Assembly: GCF_001984195.1 (NCBI RefSeq) | Contig: NZ_MTQN01000012.1 | Location: forward strand, 2,294,001 to 2,358,000 | Direction of reading: 5' to 3' | Origin: Kribbella sp. ALI-6-A | GTDB taxonomy: Bacteria > Actinomycetota > Actinomycetes > Propionibacteriales > Kribbellaceae | Length of the DNA stretch: 64,000 nt | Part shown: in pieces, positions 63,203-64,000 of the stretch | How positions within the stretch are numbered: the first letter of the stretch is position 1 | How the letters are laid out: the number at the start of each line of letters is the position of its first letter | Position numbers and translations under genes: made by a program | Notes under the pieces: model-generated | What the model was told of the DNA's origin: nothing | What the model saw: the letters and a program-made list of their open reading frames with translations, nothing else | The model's database searches: none

Positions 63203-64000
63203 GTGCGTTGGCGGATAGACCTGAGGTACGACGGGACCGGATTCCACGGCTGGGCCAGGCAGGACGGGCTCAGAACCGTGCAGGGCGACTTCGAGCAAGC
63301 CCTGCGGACGGTTCTGCGGGCCGAGCAGGCCCCGACGGTGACCTGCGCGGGAAGGACCGACACCGGCGTCCACGCCCGCGGGCAGGTCGCCCACGTGGAC
63401 CTGGACACCACGATGACCGCGCGGGAGTTGCTTCGCCGGCTCAACGGCGTACTGCCCCAGGACGTCTCGGTGACCTCGGTCGCCGAGGCCCCGGAGGGCT
63501 TCGACGCCCGGTTCTCCGCGCTGTTCCGCCGGTACGTCTACCGGATCTGCGACGACCCGATCGGCTGGGATCCGCTGCGCCGGCAGGAGGTCCTGCGGGT
63601 CGGCCGCGCGCTGGACGTGGACCGGATGAACGCCGCCTCCCAGACCTTGCTCGGCGAGCACGACTTCGCCGCGTTCTGCCGCAAGCGCGAGGGCGCCAGC
63701 ACCGTCCGCGCGCTGCGGGACTTCTCGTGGGTCCGGGTCGCGCCGGGTCGCTTGGAGGGCACGGTGATCGCCGACGCGTTCTGCCACTCGATGGTGCGGG
63801 CGCTGGTCGGCTCGATCGTCCCGGTCGGCGACGGCCGCCGCGAGGTCGACTGGCCCGCCAGTGTGCTCGCCGCCCGCGTCCGCGACTCGGCGGTGGCGGT
63901 GCTGCCCGCGCACGGGCTCACGCTGGAGGAAGTGCGCTACCCGGCGGACGATCAGGTGGCGGCACGCGCCGTGGAGACTCGGCAGGTCCGTGGCGAGGTG
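63203..64000 (+). CDS. truA: tRNA pseudouridine(38-40) synthase TruA (3' truncated)
   Basis: 266 codons are visible before the right edge, close to the full family length of 270-290. TruA converts uridines 38-40 of the anticodon arm to pseudouridine. The catalytic Asp is in [16 protein letters not shown], with the N-terminal [14 protein letters not shown] and FRRYVYRI. The GTG at 63203 fits the family start ([14 protein letters not shown]). rplQ-truA adjacency is common in actinobacteria. Confidence 0.95.
   Translation, partial: MRWRIDLRYDGTGFHGWARQDGLRTVQGDFEQALRTVLRAEQAPTVTCAGRTDTGVHARGQVAHVDLDTTMTARELLRRLNGVLPQDVSVTSVAEAPEGFDARFSALFRRYVYRICDDPIGWDPLRRQEVLRVGRALDVDRMNAASQTLLGEHDFAAFCRKREGASTVRALRDFSWVRVAPGRLEGTVIADAFCHSMVRALVGSIVPVGDGRREVDWPASVLAARVRDSAVAVLPAHGLTLEEVRYPADDQVAARAVETRQVRGEV

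Overview
The window is about 70% G+C, uses many GTG and some TTG starts, and keeps conserved ribosomal-protein operons. Gene content and protein sequences point to an actinobacterium, most probably of the Nocardioidaceae/Kribbella type; the genus is an inference, the phylum is secure. There is no transposase, integrase, CRISPR array, tRNA or rRNA gene.

Layout. (1) 1-10680 is an accessory block: the 3' part of a PheS-like ligase gene, an MFS transporter, and then a divergent catabolic cluster (GntP permease, KDPG aldolase, N-acyl-D-amino-acid deacylase and a fold-III PLP deaminase leftwards; KDG-type kinase, IclR regulator and RidA rightwards), followed by a second MFS gene. I read the cluster as a route for N-acetyl-D-glucosaminate: import, deacetylation, dehydration/deamination to 2-keto-3-deoxygluconate, phosphorylation, and aldol cleavage to pyruvate plus glyceraldehyde 3-phosphate. 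A shared TGCGT-N6-CAACG operator lies before gntP and between the divergent arms. (2) 10681-12074 is rplJ-rplL behind an L10-type leader with an attenuator. (3) 12085-14177 holds two opposing acyltransferase-3 genes, one lacking the catalytic His and Glu. (4) 14334-25460 is a complete Mce lipid-importer operon: its own ATPase, two YrbE permeases, MceA-F and two Mce-associated proteins. Almost every junction is a 1-4 nt overlap. Two spacers carry a repeated 91-nt hairpin whose stem differs between copies only by compensated base changes; each spacer is also an open small ORF overlapping both neighbours. (5) 25533-33200 is rpoB-rpoC. (6) 33224-38886 is a small accessory block: DUF1801 protein, hydrolase/SnoaL fusion, mycothiol-dependent-type enzyme, and a DUF1501/DUF1800 secreted pair. 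(7) 39124-43682 is rpsL-rpsG-fusA-tuf. (8) 43683-53842 is the S10-spc ribosomal run, rpsJ to rplO. (9) 53846-58998 is secY-adk, map, two small membrane proteins and an imine-reductase-like gene. (10) 59034-63183 is infA-rpmJ-rpsM-rpsK-rpsD-rpoA-rplQ, then truA runs off the right edge.

The E. coli-style rplJL-rpoBC unit is thus split here by about 13.7 kb of Mce and acyltransferase genes. The most unusual items are the covarying hairpin elements in the mce operon and the oxidised-amino-sugar cluster. Smaller points are a 24-nt box shared by the rpsL and rpsJ leaders, a C-terminal extra domain on L17, and RGG-rich extensions on S3 and S5.
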